Notes: generated from the sequence alone by a model not told the origin. Numbered from the stretch's first letter, positions 24,614 to 33,119 are shown. The stretch: 64,000 bases of DNA from JAVJRN01 sp040218415 (GCA_040218415.1 JAVJRN010000029.1:1-64000); one strand, 5' to 3'. Made by a program: numbers and translations.

Positions 24614-25645
24614 ATGATCAAGTATCTAACAGGAAATATTCTCGAAAGTGAAGCCGAAGCATTGGTAAACACAGTTAATACGGTTGGTGTTATGGGTAAA
24701 GGCATAGCGTTGCAATTCAAGAAAGCCTATCCGAACAACTTCAAAGCTTATAACCAAGCATGTAAAGACGAACAAATTGATATAGGGAAGCTGTTTGTGA
24801 CCAGAGATGGAAGTGTGAGCACTGGTGAAAAATTGATAATCAATTTCCCAACGAAGAAGAACTGGAGAAAACCTTCTGAATACGAATACATTGAAAAAGG
24901 TCTAGAAGACTTGTTGAATGTTATTGATTCATACAAAATCAAGAGCATTGCAATTCCTCCATTGGGCGCTGGCAATGGTGGTTTAGAGTGGCAAAAAGTT
25001 AAAAACATCATCACGAAACACTTAAGTCAAGTTGATGCGGAAGTTTTAGTATACGAACCATCTGCCATTATCAGAGAAAAACTAAAAAAGGAAAGGGTTA
25101 AACTTACTGACGCAAGAGCCTTACTCTTATATGTTTTATATGATTTGGTACGAAACGGAGAATATGTGTCCGAATTTTCAAGCGAAAAAGTGGCTTATTT
25201 TTTACAAAGATTTGGTGCAAGGAAATATTTCAAGTTGACTTATCAGCCCAACTTTTATGGGCCTTATTCTGGTAAAGTAAGGTTTTTACTTAACACCTTG
25301 AATGGTAGTTACGTAATGGGTTACAGCGATATGAATAAAAAGCCTTTTGAGCCCTTAACGCTGATTGCTGATGGTTATGAAGAAGTTAAAAAGTATGTTG
25401 AGAATAAACCGGAGCTTTATGCAATTGCAGCCAAAACTATCAAATTTTTAAATGGGTTCTATTCTGACTTTGCACTTGAACTGCTCTCATCAATAGACTT
25501 CATCTCACAACAAGAAAAAAGCTTAAACCGCGATCTAATTACCAGCAAACTTGATTCATGGAATGACAGGAAACGTTCACTTTTTTCAAATCCAAAATAC
25601 TTAGACATCTCTTTGCAACATCTTAATAAAATGCAGCTCGCATAG
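24614..25645 (+). CDS. darG: DarG macro-domain antitoxin
   Basis: 343 residues. The N-terminal macro domain (1-150: IKYLTGNILESEAEALVNTV, NTVGVMGKGIALQFK, SIAIPPLGAGNGGLEW) removes ADP-ribose from DNA. The C-terminal part (about 165-343: LLYVLYDLVRNGEYVSEF, KVAYFLQRFGA, NFYGPYSGKVRFLL) is the DarG tail that binds and blocks DarT. Length and domain order are those of full DarG. It is intact although the toxin upstream is frameshifted. DarTG systems defend against phages. Confidence 0.9.
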   Translation: MIKYLTGNILESEAEALVNTVNTVGVMGKGIALQFKKAYPNNFKAYNQACKDEQIDIGKLFVTRDGSVSTGEKLIINFPTKKNWRKPSEYEYIEKGLEDLLNVIDSYKIKSIAIPPLGAGNGGLEWQKVKNIITKHLSQVDAEVLVYEPSAIIREKLKKERVKLTDARALLLYVLYDLVRNGEYVSEFSSEKVAYFLQRFGARKYFKLTYQPNFYGPYSGKVRFLLNTLNGSYVMGYSDMNKKPFEPLTLIADGYEEVKKYVENKPELYAIAAKTIKFLNGFYSDFALELLSSIDFISQQEKSLNRDLITSKLDSWNDRKRSLFSNPKYLDISLQHLNKMQLA

Positions 25646-25660
25646 AGCAACAACAGATTC

Positions 25661-25918
25661 CACACCACCCATTATCTCCACCCAATTGAATGACTCCAAG
25701 ACTTGCAGAACATTTCAATAAAACCATTGATGGTTTTCATAATCAATCGAACGGCCAATACCCCACTGATCTTATCGGAGGCTAAGACGAGATAGCGACT
25801 CAATATATTAAATTCATACTCTTATAGCTGTCAATGGTTTGTTCCGCATTTAAAATGGATTAGATTTGGTTTAATATAAGTTAGTTAACCGCGAATATGC
25901 GGTTCACTAGTTGTTACC
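25661..25918 (+). repeat. Long interspersed repeat, copy F
   Basis: Starts CACACCACCCATTATCTCC 15 nt after darG. It contains TGAATGACTCCAAGACTTG, AACCATTGATGG, AATCAATCGAACGGCC, TCTTATAGCTGTCAATGG and AAATGGATTAGATTTGG. It keeps the best terminal palindrome of the family, GTTAACCGC-GAATAT-GCGGTTCAC (25884-25907), followed by TAGTTGTTACCTG. It ends 16 nt before the next ATG. Confidence 0.75.
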
Positions 25919-25934
25919 TGTAATTACTTTCGCC

Positions 25935-26210
25935 ATGACACAAATCGAAAAACAACTAAAGGCTCTGCTTGGATCAAAAGAATATGAAAAACTTCCAGAG
26001 TTTGACCAAAATAATATTAAGGAGATTTTAGAAAGAAAGACCAAAGAAAATGAGGAAATTATCAACTCGGAGTTATCAAGAATATCTGAGGGTGAGTTCA
26101 AAAATCCGAAAGATTTAAATGGTATAAAACTAGGTTCCGAATACTCTGAAATAATACTTAAAATTCTGGAAAACGCTTTATTAAAAAATCTCACTTCAAA
26201 TCATGAATAG
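25935..26210 (+). CDS. Small helical protein coupled to a trypsin-like protease
   Basis: 91 residues from the ATG at 25935 (the TTG at 25911 lies inside the repeat). It is almost entirely helical and charged (TQIEKQLKALLGSKEYEKLP, KEILERKTKENEEII), without signal peptide or known family. It overlaps the protease gene by 8 nt, which points to a functional link, for example as an inhibitor, sensor or adaptor kept in the cytoplasm. The function is unknown. Confidence 0.6.
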   Translation: MTQIEKQLKALLGSKEYEKLPEFDQNNIKEILERKTKENEEIINSELSRISEGEFKNPKDLNGIKLGSEYSEIILKILENALLKNLTSNHE

Positions 26211-27663
26211 GTATACTTTTTCAATTTTTATGATCATAGTCTGTCACGTAGCATTTGCTCAAAAAGACTATTCGACTATTACCATATATAGACCTGCAAA
26301 CTTTATGATGAGTGCAGTAAAAACTATTGTAACTATTAATGGAACAGATATTGAGATAGTGAAAAACGGTGGGAAGTTAGAATACAAACTATTTTCTGAT
26401 GGACAAACTACTGTTGAGGTAAGAGGACATAATGAGTTCAATAAGCAAACTCAGGTGAGGCTCAGTGTAACTAAAGGCAATTCATATTATTTGGAACTGC
26501 ATCCTGTAAATCAAATCACAACAGGTTATTTTCAGATTGACCGAACAAAATCATTAGATGATAAAAAATTGAAGTCAAAAAATTATGTGTCTGCTTCTGA
26601 ATTGGATTATGAACAAAATGAACGCATATATTATCACCCAAGAACAGAGTGGTCAAAAGAAAGTCTGATAACTCACTGGGAAAGCAATGGAACAACAGCT
26701 ATTGAGGGAATTTATGAGAAAGTAGGTAATAGACTTGAATACAATCTTGCCGTACTAAAATGGAATACTGATTACCAAATAATTTACTTATCGGGTGCTA
26801 ATGGAACTTCTTGGAATGAAGGCGATATAAAAGCAACGCTTCAAAAAACCGCACAATTTGGTCTATTTAAATCGAACTGGTACATGCTAAATAAGTCCTC
26901 CAATAAAGACGTTATTGTAACATTTGAAAAGGCTACAATGAAGACAATTTCTGAAACTGGAAATGGAGATGATTTGTACTTGAAAATCTATCCAACTTAT
27001 GATGAAGATGACATTGTATCAAATTCAAATGATTGGAAGAGTACTGGAACAGGGTTTTTCATTGACATATCAGGATACATTGCTACAAATTACCATGTAG
27101 TTGAAAACAGTACTGATTGCGAGGTAGAAGTCACTACAAATGGCACTACCAATTCATATAAGGCAACAATTATAAGCTCTGATCGGCAGAATGATTTAGC
27201 TATCTTAAAAATTTCAAATTCAAGTTTTAGACCACTTGAAGCTATCAACTATAATTTTCATACCAAAATCCAAGATGTTGGATCATCAGTTTATTCACTG
27301 GGTTATCCACTAACACAGATATTAGGGAATGAAATAAAATTTGCTGATGGAAGAATTAGCTCAAAATCAGGATTTCAAGGAGATATAACTACCTACCAAA
27401 TTACGGTTCCTATTCAACCTGGAAATAGTGGTGGCCCACTCTTTGATGAGATTGGTAATCTAGTTGGAATAGTATCATCTGGAATTAACAAACAGCTTGC
27501 CGATAATACCAACTATGCTATCAAAACCAGCTATATGCAATTACTTATTGATTCAACAGATGATTACATTGAACTCCCTAAAAGCACATCGCTAGTCAAT
27601 AAACCATTGACTGAACAAATTAAGATTTTGTCGGATTACGTAGTTCTAATAAGAGTAAAATAA
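26203..27663 (+). CDS. Secreted trypsin-like serine protease (S1, HtrA-like core)
   Basis: 486 residues. A signal peptide (MNRYTFSIFMIIVCHVAFAQ) is followed by an N-terminal domain of about 90 residues similar to DUF2846-type modules (TITIYRPANFMMSAVKTIVT), a middle domain, then the protease (about 280-450). The triad is His298 in ATNYHVVEN, Asp331 in NDLAILKI and Ser409 in QPGNSGGPLFD. No PDZ domain follows, so it is shorter than HtrA/DegP. The lack of PDZ and the fused N-domain suggest a specialised periplasmic or surface protease. It is coupled to the small upstream ORF. Confidence 0.75.
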   Translation: MNRYTFSIFMIIVCHVAFAQKDYSTITIYRPANFMMSAVKTIVTINGTDIEIVKNGGKLEYKLFSDGQTTVEVRGHNEFNKQTQVRLSVTKGNSYYLELHPVNQITTGYFQIDRTKSLDDKKLKSKNYVSASELDYEQNERIYYHPRTEWSKESLITHWESNGTTAIEGIYEKVGNRLEYNLAVLKWNTDYQIIYLSGANGTSWNEGDIKATLQKTAQFGLFKSNWYMLNKSSNKDVIVTFEKATMKTISETGNGDDLYLKIYPTYDEDDIVSNSNDWKSTGTGFFIDISGYIATNYHVVENSTDCEVEVTTNGTTNSYKATIISSDRQNDLAILKISNSSFRPLEAINYNFHTKIQDVGSSVYSLGYPLTQILGNEIKFADGRISSKSGFQGDITTYQITVPIQPGNSGGPLFDEIGNLVGIVSSGINKQLADNTNYAIKTSYMQLLIDSTDDYIELPKSTSLVNKPLTEQIKILSDYVVLIRVK

Positions 27664-27670
27664 AATGCAG

Positions 27671-27783
27671 GTAACAAACACTAAAATGAATATGCGAAAT
27701 GAGCCATCTGAAAGGACAATGCAGACAGGAAACCTCGGAGCTTCTAGCCACTGGGGCGCATACTCATTTTAGTTGATCGTTGG
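27671..27783 (+). repeat. attC-like cassette boundary (best-preserved)
   Basis: Left box TAACAAACACTA (27672-27683) starts 9 nt after the protease stop. Right box TAGTTGATCGTTGG (27770-27783) ends 20 nt before the next ATG. Inner arms CTAAAATGAATATGCG (27681-27696) and CGCATACTCATTTTAG (27757-27772) are complementary over 16 bp with one mismatch. The 60-nt interior has no ORF. Confidence 0.65.
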
Positions 27784-27802
27784 CGATAATTTGGTGTTAA
27801 AT

Positions 27803-28456
27803 ATGCAAGAAGTGAATTGGATACAAATTTTAGTTTTTTACTTTATAGTTATTGTGATAATGCAATTAATAGCTTTTGTAGAAAGTCGTACTAGGCCTAA
27901 ACAACTCTTCCATGACAAACAAAAGACACTGATAACCTATGCGATTCTCATATTTATCGGTGTGATATTTATAATTTATTTCTTCAAATTCTCTTTGGAA
28001 CTAAACTTGTTTGACGGAATTGAAATTGTTTTTTTTCTAATCTTCATTAAAGTCATGATTTCGATATTTATAGCCAATCAAGCTAAGAAATTGGGAAGAA
28101 ATAAAGTCTTATGGGGTTTTTTGAGCTTCGTTGAATTCCATATCGCTCTGCTAGTCCTGGGGATGAATCATAAATTAGTAAATGCATCGGGACAATCAAA
28201 ATCTGAGATTAAAGCACTGAATAATAACTCATTAAATAAGATTAGTGCTATAAAAAGATCGTATACTAAAGGAATTATCAATGTAGAATCCAAAGAAGAA
28301 AAAATTATAGATGTGCAAAAACACTATACGGCTCAATTTGAGGAACTGCTTTCTAAATTCAGCGTTAAAAAAACTAATGAGGAACTTGATAGAGCTTTAG
28401 AACAAGGGGTCATTACTCAAGAAGAATACAACTCAAAGAAGCAGGAAATGGACTGA
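27803..28456 (+). CDS. Membrane protein with SHOCT-like C-terminus
   Basis: 218 residues from the ATG at 27803; the 27773 start lies in the cassette boundary. There are three TM helices (about 8-27, 43-65 and 78-97) and a possible fourth. The cytoplasmic tail ends with a SHOCT-like pattern (TNEELDRALEQGVITQEEYN). No enzyme motif is seen. It is flanked by attC-like sites on both sides, making the clearest single-gene cassette in the window. Confidence 0.65.
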   Translation: MQEVNWIQILVFYFIVIVIMQLIAFVESRTRPKQLFHDKQKTLITYAILIFIGVIFIIYFFKFSLELNLFDGIEIVFFLIFIKVMISIFIANQAKKLGRNKVLWGFLSFVEFHIALLVLGMNHKLVNASGQSKSEIKALNNNSLNKISAIKRSYTKGIINVESKEEKIIDVQKHYTAQFEELLSKFSVKKTNEELDRALEQGVITQEEYNSKKQEMD

Positions 28457-28460
28457 CTAT

Positions 28461-28580
28461 CACCAACAGACACTATCAACCTTAAAATTACTGAGCTATT
28501 TGCAAAAAAAAACTGGTACGATCCGATGCTTTTATTAATATTTGAAAAGTCCAGCTTACGGATGATAGTTGGGCGTTATG
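28461..28580 (+). repeat. attC-like cassette boundary
   Basis: Left box CAACAGACACTATCAACC begins 8 nt after the stop at 28456. Right box GATGATAGTTGGGCGTTATG (28561-28580) ends 40 nt before the next ATG. The arms CTATCA-ACC and GAT-GATAG pair imperfectly. The layout and boxes match the sites at 27671 and 29130. Confidence 0.6.
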
Positions 28581-28619
28581 TTTAAACCCTGCAATAGATC
28601 AATATAACTTTCTATTAAT

Positions 28620-29120
28620 ATGAAGCTGTTTAATAATCTAAAAAGAAAGAAGATTGCGAGTAGAATTCTAGAAGAACAACTTTATGAAAAGGTTGTAAAT
28701 GAACTACAGCAGAATGTGAGAAAGAATGGACTATGGGCTAAAGCAATAGCAAAAAGCCACGGAGATGAAGCCAAAGCCAAAGCCCTTTACATATCATTGA
28801 GAGTTCAATCTCTAATGGATGAATTAGAGATTAGGAAGGTACAAGTACAAGAAGAAATTGAAGCGGAACTTGAGAAAAAGAGAGAAAAAGAAGAATCTCT
28901 AAAAAATATAAGAATCCTAGAGGAAATCGAAAAAAAGAGAACTGCTGAATATGAAGCAAACCCAGAACTGTTTAGGTCAAAAGAAGTTTTAACTCCAAAA
29001 GGGTATAGAATAGTAAAAACTGATTACGGCTGGTTAATACATGAACCACTTGGTGGACGACATAAAGTTTACTCAGATAGTGAGCTTCTCCAATACGCTC
29101 AGCGTCGTTCCAACTTATAG
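28620..29120 (+). CDS. Hypothetical coiled-coil protein
   Basis: 166 residues, no signal peptide. The N-terminal helical region (EEQLYEKVVNELQQNVRKNG, LWAKAIAKSHGDEAKAKALY) is a small module seen at the start of several uncharacterised proteins. A charged coiled coil follows (about 75-115, EEIEAELEKKREKEESLKN), then a compact end (GYRIVKTDYGWLIHEPLGGR). The function is unknown. It is the cargo of a cassette bounded by the sites at 28461 and 29130. Confidence 0.65.
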   Translation: MKLFNNLKRKKIASRILEEQLYEKVVNELQQNVRKNGLWAKAIAKSHGDEAKAKALYISLRVQSLMDELEIRKVQVQEEIEAELEKKREKEESLKNIRILEEIEKKRTAEYEANPELFRSKEVLTPKGYRIVKTDYGWLIHEPLGGRHKVYSDSELLQYAQRRSNL

Positions 29121-29129
29121 GTTAAAAAC

Positions 29130-29283
29130 ATAACAAATGCTATGAATGAACCGGGTTTCATCTATCAGGATACTTTAGTGGGGATTGGAAAGTACGCCTC
29201 AAGTTTTAAATTTAAAACAAGGCGTGGCTCTGTGCGAGACGAGAGGTTAGTGCTTTTTAAGCCCCACTCATCATAGTCGTTAA
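29130..29283 (+). repeat. attC-like cassette boundary
   Basis: Left box TAACAAATGCTATGAATGAA (29131-29150) begins 11 nt after the stop. Right box TCATCATAGTCGTTAAACC lies 20 nt before the next ATG. Arms CTATGA-TGA and TCA-TCATAG are complementary. The interior includes GGCGTGGCTC and GGTTAGTGC, recalling the GGCGGGTTTAAGTGC of the 679 site. Confidence 0.6.
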
Positions 29284-29301
29284 ACCTCATCTCGCCAGAT
29301 C

Positions 29302-30057
29302 ATGATTCAAGATGACTTCATAGGACCACCGAACATTTATAGATATCGATCAAACGTTGACTTTACTATAGACGAACTCTCCAATTCCTATATTTATTTC
29401 CAGAATAGTCGACTATTAAACGATCCATTTGATTGCTATCATAAACTTTTAAAAGTACCTGACGATAAAGATCTCATTAGAAAATGGGCAGAAAAATTAC
29501 TTAAAAAGAAAGATCCAAACATTTCTAGGCAGGTAATGCGAGCGGAGGCTCGAAAACTTGATCTTGGCTATTGGAAAAATACAATCGAACAGGAAATTGA
29601 AAAAGTTGTCGATGGATTTGGGGTCGGCTGTTTTAGTTCACAACCATCTAACCTGATGCTTTGGGCTAATTATTCCAACTATCATAAAGGGCTATGCTTA
29701 AGATTCAACATCGATAACTCCGCAAACTTCTTTATGGATTTAGATTTTGTGGACTACCAAGAGGAGCTTTCATCTAAGGATTATCTACCAGGCGACAGTG
29801 TAAAACATCTCTTTTATACCAAATCCAATGTTTGGAGAATGGAACAAGAGTATCGATTAATTAAGAAACCAGTAGGTAAGCATTATTTTAAACCTGAAGC
29901 ATTAGTAGGAATAATTTTTGGCAAGGATGCCACTAAGGAATTTATTTTTAAAGTAATGGATGCTTGTAACAACAAATATGGGAACCTAAAATTTTACAGG
30001 AGTCTCCCATCTAAAACGACATTTGGGATAACAATACAAGAGATCTGTGAAGCCTAA
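29302..30057 (+). CDS. DUF2971 protein
   Basis: 251 residues. DUF2971 landmarks: IYRYRSN, IYFQNSRLLNDPFDC, VGCFSSQPSNLMLWANYSNY, HKGLCLRF, VWRMEQEYRLIK, LVGIIFGKDAT. The family is of unknown function and cytoplasmic; it is often found in accessory or defence-rich loci. Its stop codon overlaps CCTAACACCCC, the start of a decayed long repeat (30056). Confidence 0.75.
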   Translation: MIQDDFIGPPNIYRYRSNVDFTIDELSNSYIYFQNSRLLNDPFDCYHKLLKVPDDKDLIRKWAEKLLKKKDPNISRQVMRAEARKLDLGYWKNTIEQEIEKVVDGFGVGCFSSQPSNLMLWANYSNYHKGLCLRFNIDNSANFFMDLDFVDYQEELSSKDYLPGDSVKHLFYTKSNVWRMEQEYRLIKKPVGKHYFKPEALVGIIFGKDATKEFIFKVMDACNNKYGNLKFYRSLPSKTTFGITIQEICEA

Positions 30058-30130
30058 CACCCCTTCATCCCCACCCCACCAAACTATCCCAAAATTCCTA
30101 AAATACCCTCCAATCAAACCATTCACACGT
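30056..30130 (+). repeat. Long interspersed repeat, decayed copy G
   Basis: Only the 5' end is recognisable: CACCCCTTCATCCCCACCCC, then CCAAACTATCCCAAAATTCC, and AATCAAACCATTCA. The rest of the 268-bp gap up to 30326 contains small hairpins instead (TGGCGAA...TTCGCCA near 30185-30209, and CGATGGCCATCG at 30211-30222). This marks the right border of the accessory region. Confidence 0.5.
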
Positions 30131-30325
30131 TTACACCAACCATACAAATTGATCCAGCCAGCATGCCACCCATTTTGTAATGATGGCGAAAATATCAAAC
30201 TTCGCCAGCGATGGCCATCGGAGCGCATTCGCCTATAGGTTTGGCAACAACCGCTGCAAATTGAAGGGTCAACGCCAACCAATCTAAAGGATACGCAAAA
30301 CTGCTCCAGCTAAAAGAGTAAAATT

Positions 30326-32170
30326 ATGGAAGACAACAAATTGCTGAATTATATCAAAGAAGTGTTAGCAAATATGCCAACAGACTGGCTAACGCTCACG
30401 ACGCATCGACTGGATATTTACACAGAAGAATTGGCGAAAACCGAGTTTCTTGAAAAGTTTGAAACGCTGTATCAAGCCAACAACGCCCAAACCACAGCCC
30501 TGAGCGAGTTGCCTACCGCTTTCGATTATATCCGTCTGGGGCATCCATTATCCTCTATCCTTGAATGGGCCATTGCCCTTTCAAACCATACGCATGCAGA
30601 CCATGTCATCAGTTTTTCCTCCCAAACAGTGCCTGTTTTGGCAGTACTTAGAAAAAATTTGTTGGCTCACAAAAACACACTCATTGCCTATCAAGGCACC
30701 TTGCCCGATTGTTTTGATTTTGACTTGATCAAGAGGGTGTATGGTTACCATTTTGAGTTGATGCAGGTCGAGAAAATCGATGATATCCCAGATTTTGATG
30801 GGAGTACCATTTACTTGTCGCAGCAGAAGGAGATCAATCATTTTGACCTTCGCAAAAACGTTGATTTTTATATCCATTTGCATGAGTCGCTTGGCAGCAT
30901 TTTGCTGGTCAATGGCGCCCAAAATGAAGAATACATTTCAAAAATTCAGCATGTAAGAAGAAGAGAAACTATTTCCATGACTCCCGCCGACTGCCTAGCA
31001 GCCTTACAGCTTCTCGTGGGGCATACTACTTCTAACGCTCAGACAAGTGATGTGGCATCCGATCGAGCAGAGGTCGAAGCGTTGATAAAAACCATTACGC
31101 AAGCCAAAAGCGGGGCGCTCATCGGGTCAAGTGGGCTTTCTGTTCAATATGCCATTATGATGGGACTCGTCGATGACGCATTGGAAAAGCATCAGGGAAA
31201 AGCCATTAAATTTATTGTGCCGCCAAATTGCTACGGTGGCACCAATGACCAAGCCCGCCGCGTAGCTGCCTGCCTCGATCGCGTGGAAGTGCTGGACTTG
31301 CCTGTAGATGGCGACAATGACATGGTGCAGAGCATTGATATCCTTTTGGATCAAGTGGCCAAAGAAGATGCTGTGCCTTACATCATTGCAGAAATACCCA
31401 CCAATCCTCGCGTGGAAGTACCTGACCTGGCAAAACTAAAGGCTGTGCTAAGTAAGCCTCGCAAAACAGAAGCGGGTGCGCCAGCGATCGATCCGGTGTT
31501 TATTCTCGATCAAACTTTTTGTCCAAACGTTCAATTCTTGGGGAAAGAAGGCATCCTTTCGACCGTGCGAACCATCTCCTATGTAAGTGGATCCAAATTT
31601 CCGAGCGGAGGAAAATGCACCGCGGGCTACTGTGTTGCCAACGAACAAGCGGAAGCGCTCATGGAAAAAATAGACACACATTTGCGGCTGTGCGACAATG
31701 AAGCGACTGCTCTTCAAATAGAAATATTGGCGAAGCAAATGCCCTCCATGATTCAGCGGATTGCGGAAGCATACACCAATACGCGATTATTTGTAAACTT
31801 TATTCAGGAGACCTTGCCCACTGCAAAAATCAATTTTGTCTCGGAGGACTTGGCAAACATGGGATTTACGCCTTCAGTTTTTTCCCTCGACTTACCCACC
31901 AAAGGAAATACGTCCGAAGAAAGAGAGGCACACAAAAGGGCGTTGAATCATCAACTCATCAATCTGATGATTACGAAAATTCCGAATGACAGCAAATATT
32001 GCGTGAGTTACGGACAGCTGAAAGGCTGCTATTGGACCATTCCGGCTACTTCTACTCAGGGTACCACCAAAGAGGGCGATAAAGATTATATTGCCCGAGT
32101 ATCCGTATCTCCTGATTTAGATCTTGAGCTTCACAAAAAAGTCTTTTTAGAATTTGTTGCGCAAATTTGA
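30326..32170 (+). CDS. Cys/Met metabolism PLP-dependent enzyme (long form)
   Basis: 614 residues, well beyond the about 400 of cystathionine gamma-synthase. A distinct N-terminal region of about 250 residues precedes the PLP fold. The fold shows GALIGSSGLSVQYAIMM (PLP phosphate region), NCYGGTNDQ, AEIPTNPRVEVPDLAK, DQTFCP (PLP-binding Asp), and SYVSGSKFPSGGKCTAGYC with the Schiff-base Lys at about 424. It is likely a sulfur-amino-acid lyase or gamma-replacement enzyme; exact substrate not assignable. Sequence here is visibly more GC-rich than the accessory genes, consistent with core chromosome resuming. Confidence 0.75.
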   Translation: MEDNKLLNYIKEVLANMPTDWLTLTTHRLDIYTEELAKTEFLEKFETLYQANNAQTTALSELPTAFDYIRLGHPLSSILEWAIALSNHTHADHVISFSSQTVPVLAVLRKNLLAHKNTLIAYQGTLPDCFDFDLIKRVYGYHFELMQVEKIDDIPDFDGSTIYLSQQKEINHFDLRKNVDFYIHLHESLGSILLVNGAQNEEYISKIQHVRRRETISMTPADCLAALQLLVGHTTSNAQTSDVASDRAEVEALIKTITQAKSGALIGSSGLSVQYAIMMGLVDDALEKHQGKAIKFIVPPNCYGGTNDQARRVAACLDRVEVLDLPVDGDNDMVQSIDILLDQVAKEDAVPYIIAEIPTNPRVEVPDLAKLKAVLSKPRKTEAGAPAIDPVFILDQTFCPNVQFLGKEGILSTVRTISYVSGSKFPSGGKCTAGYCVANEQAEALMEKIDTHLRLCDNEATALQIEILAKQMPSMIQRIAEAYTNTRLFVNFIQETLPTAKINFVSEDLANMGFTPSVFSLDLPTKGNTSEEREAHKRALNHQLINLMITKIPNDSKYCVSYGQLKGCYWTIPATSTQGTTKEGDKDYIARVSVSPDLDLELHKKVFLEFVAQI

Positions 32171-32249
32171 AAATCACGAAGAACAGAGGACGATCCTGAA
32201 ATAGGTAATTTTCAAGCTAATATCCCAATCAGCAACTTGAGTCACATCA

Positions 32250-33119
32250 ATGAATAACGAGCAAAAGGCAGTGCGAACCATTTATTTCAGCATTCTGGGC
32301 AATACCAGTTTGGCTTTGATCAAGGGGTTTGCTGGTTTTTTTGGCCATTCTTATGCACTCATTGCAGATGCCATTGAATCTACCACAGATATATTTTCTT
32401 CGCTACTGGTACTTTTTGGATTAAAATATGCGGAGCGACCAGCAGACGAAAATCATCCCTATGGTCATGGGAAAATCGAGCCTTTGATCACATTCATGGT
32501 GGTCGCTTTTTTGGTTACTTCCGCCACCATCATTGCTTACGAAAGTATTGAAAACATACAAACCCCGCATCAGGCACCAGAAACATGGACTTTGTTCGTT
32601 TTGGGAGCCATTATTTTATGGAAAGAGATTTCCTTTCGGGTGGTCATAAAGAGAAGTAGAGAAACCAATAGCTCCTCGCTCAAAGCGGATGCTTGGCACC
32701 ACAGAAGCGACGCGATCACCTCCATCATGGCATTGATTGGGATTTCCATTGCCCTTGTTTTTGGGGAAGGCTATGAAACGGCGGATGATTGGGCGGCCTT
32801 ATTAGCTGCTGGATTTATTTTGTACAACAGTTATTTGATTTTCCGACCTGCATTGGGAGAGATCATGGACGAGCATTTATACGATGACCTTTTGGAAGAA
32901 ATCCGAGAAGAGTCCGTCAAGGTAGCCGGCGTTTTAGGAACAGAAAAGTGTTTTATACGAAAAGCCGGGATGAAATATCATGTGGACTTACACGCCATTG
33001 TGGATGGTAAAATCTCGGTAAAAAAAGGACACGACATTGCGCATGCATTAAAAGACCACCTAACCACTCAAATACCGAATGTAGGCCTTGTGCTTATCCA
33101 TATCGAACCCAATGAGTAA
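32250..33119 (+). CDS. Cation diffusion facilitator transporter
   Basis: 289 residues, inner membrane. CDF signature: YALIADAIESTTDIFSSLLV (TM2 with Asp and Asp/Thr ligands), then the loop ENHPYGHGKIEPL, and TM5 KADAWHHRSDAITSI with the HxxxD metal site. A cytoplasmic C-terminal domain follows (YHVDLHAIVDGKISVKKGHD). It exports Zn2+, Fe2+ or similar divalent metal in exchange for protons; the metal cannot be fixed from motifs alone. It converges on the receptor gene at 33145. Confidence 0.85.
   Translation: MNNEQKAVRTIYFSILGNTSLALIKGFAGFFGHSYALIADAIESTTDIFSSLLVLFGLKYAERPADENHPYGHGKIEPLITFMVVAFLVTSATIIAYESIENIQTPHQAPETWTLFVLGAIILWKEISFRVVIKRSRETNSSSLKADAWHHRSDAITSIMALIGISIALVFGEGYETADDWAALLAAGFILYNSYLIFRPALGEIMDEHLYDDLLEEIREESVKVAGVLGTEKCFIRKAGMKYHVDLHAIVDGKISVKKGHDIAHALKDHLTTQIPNVGLVLIHIEPNE

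Noticed and set aside
13494..25918. Considering the long repeats as a CRISPR array
   Set aside because: Copies are about 160-260 bp, kilobases apart, diverged, and separated by whole genes; there are no short regular spacers or cas genes.
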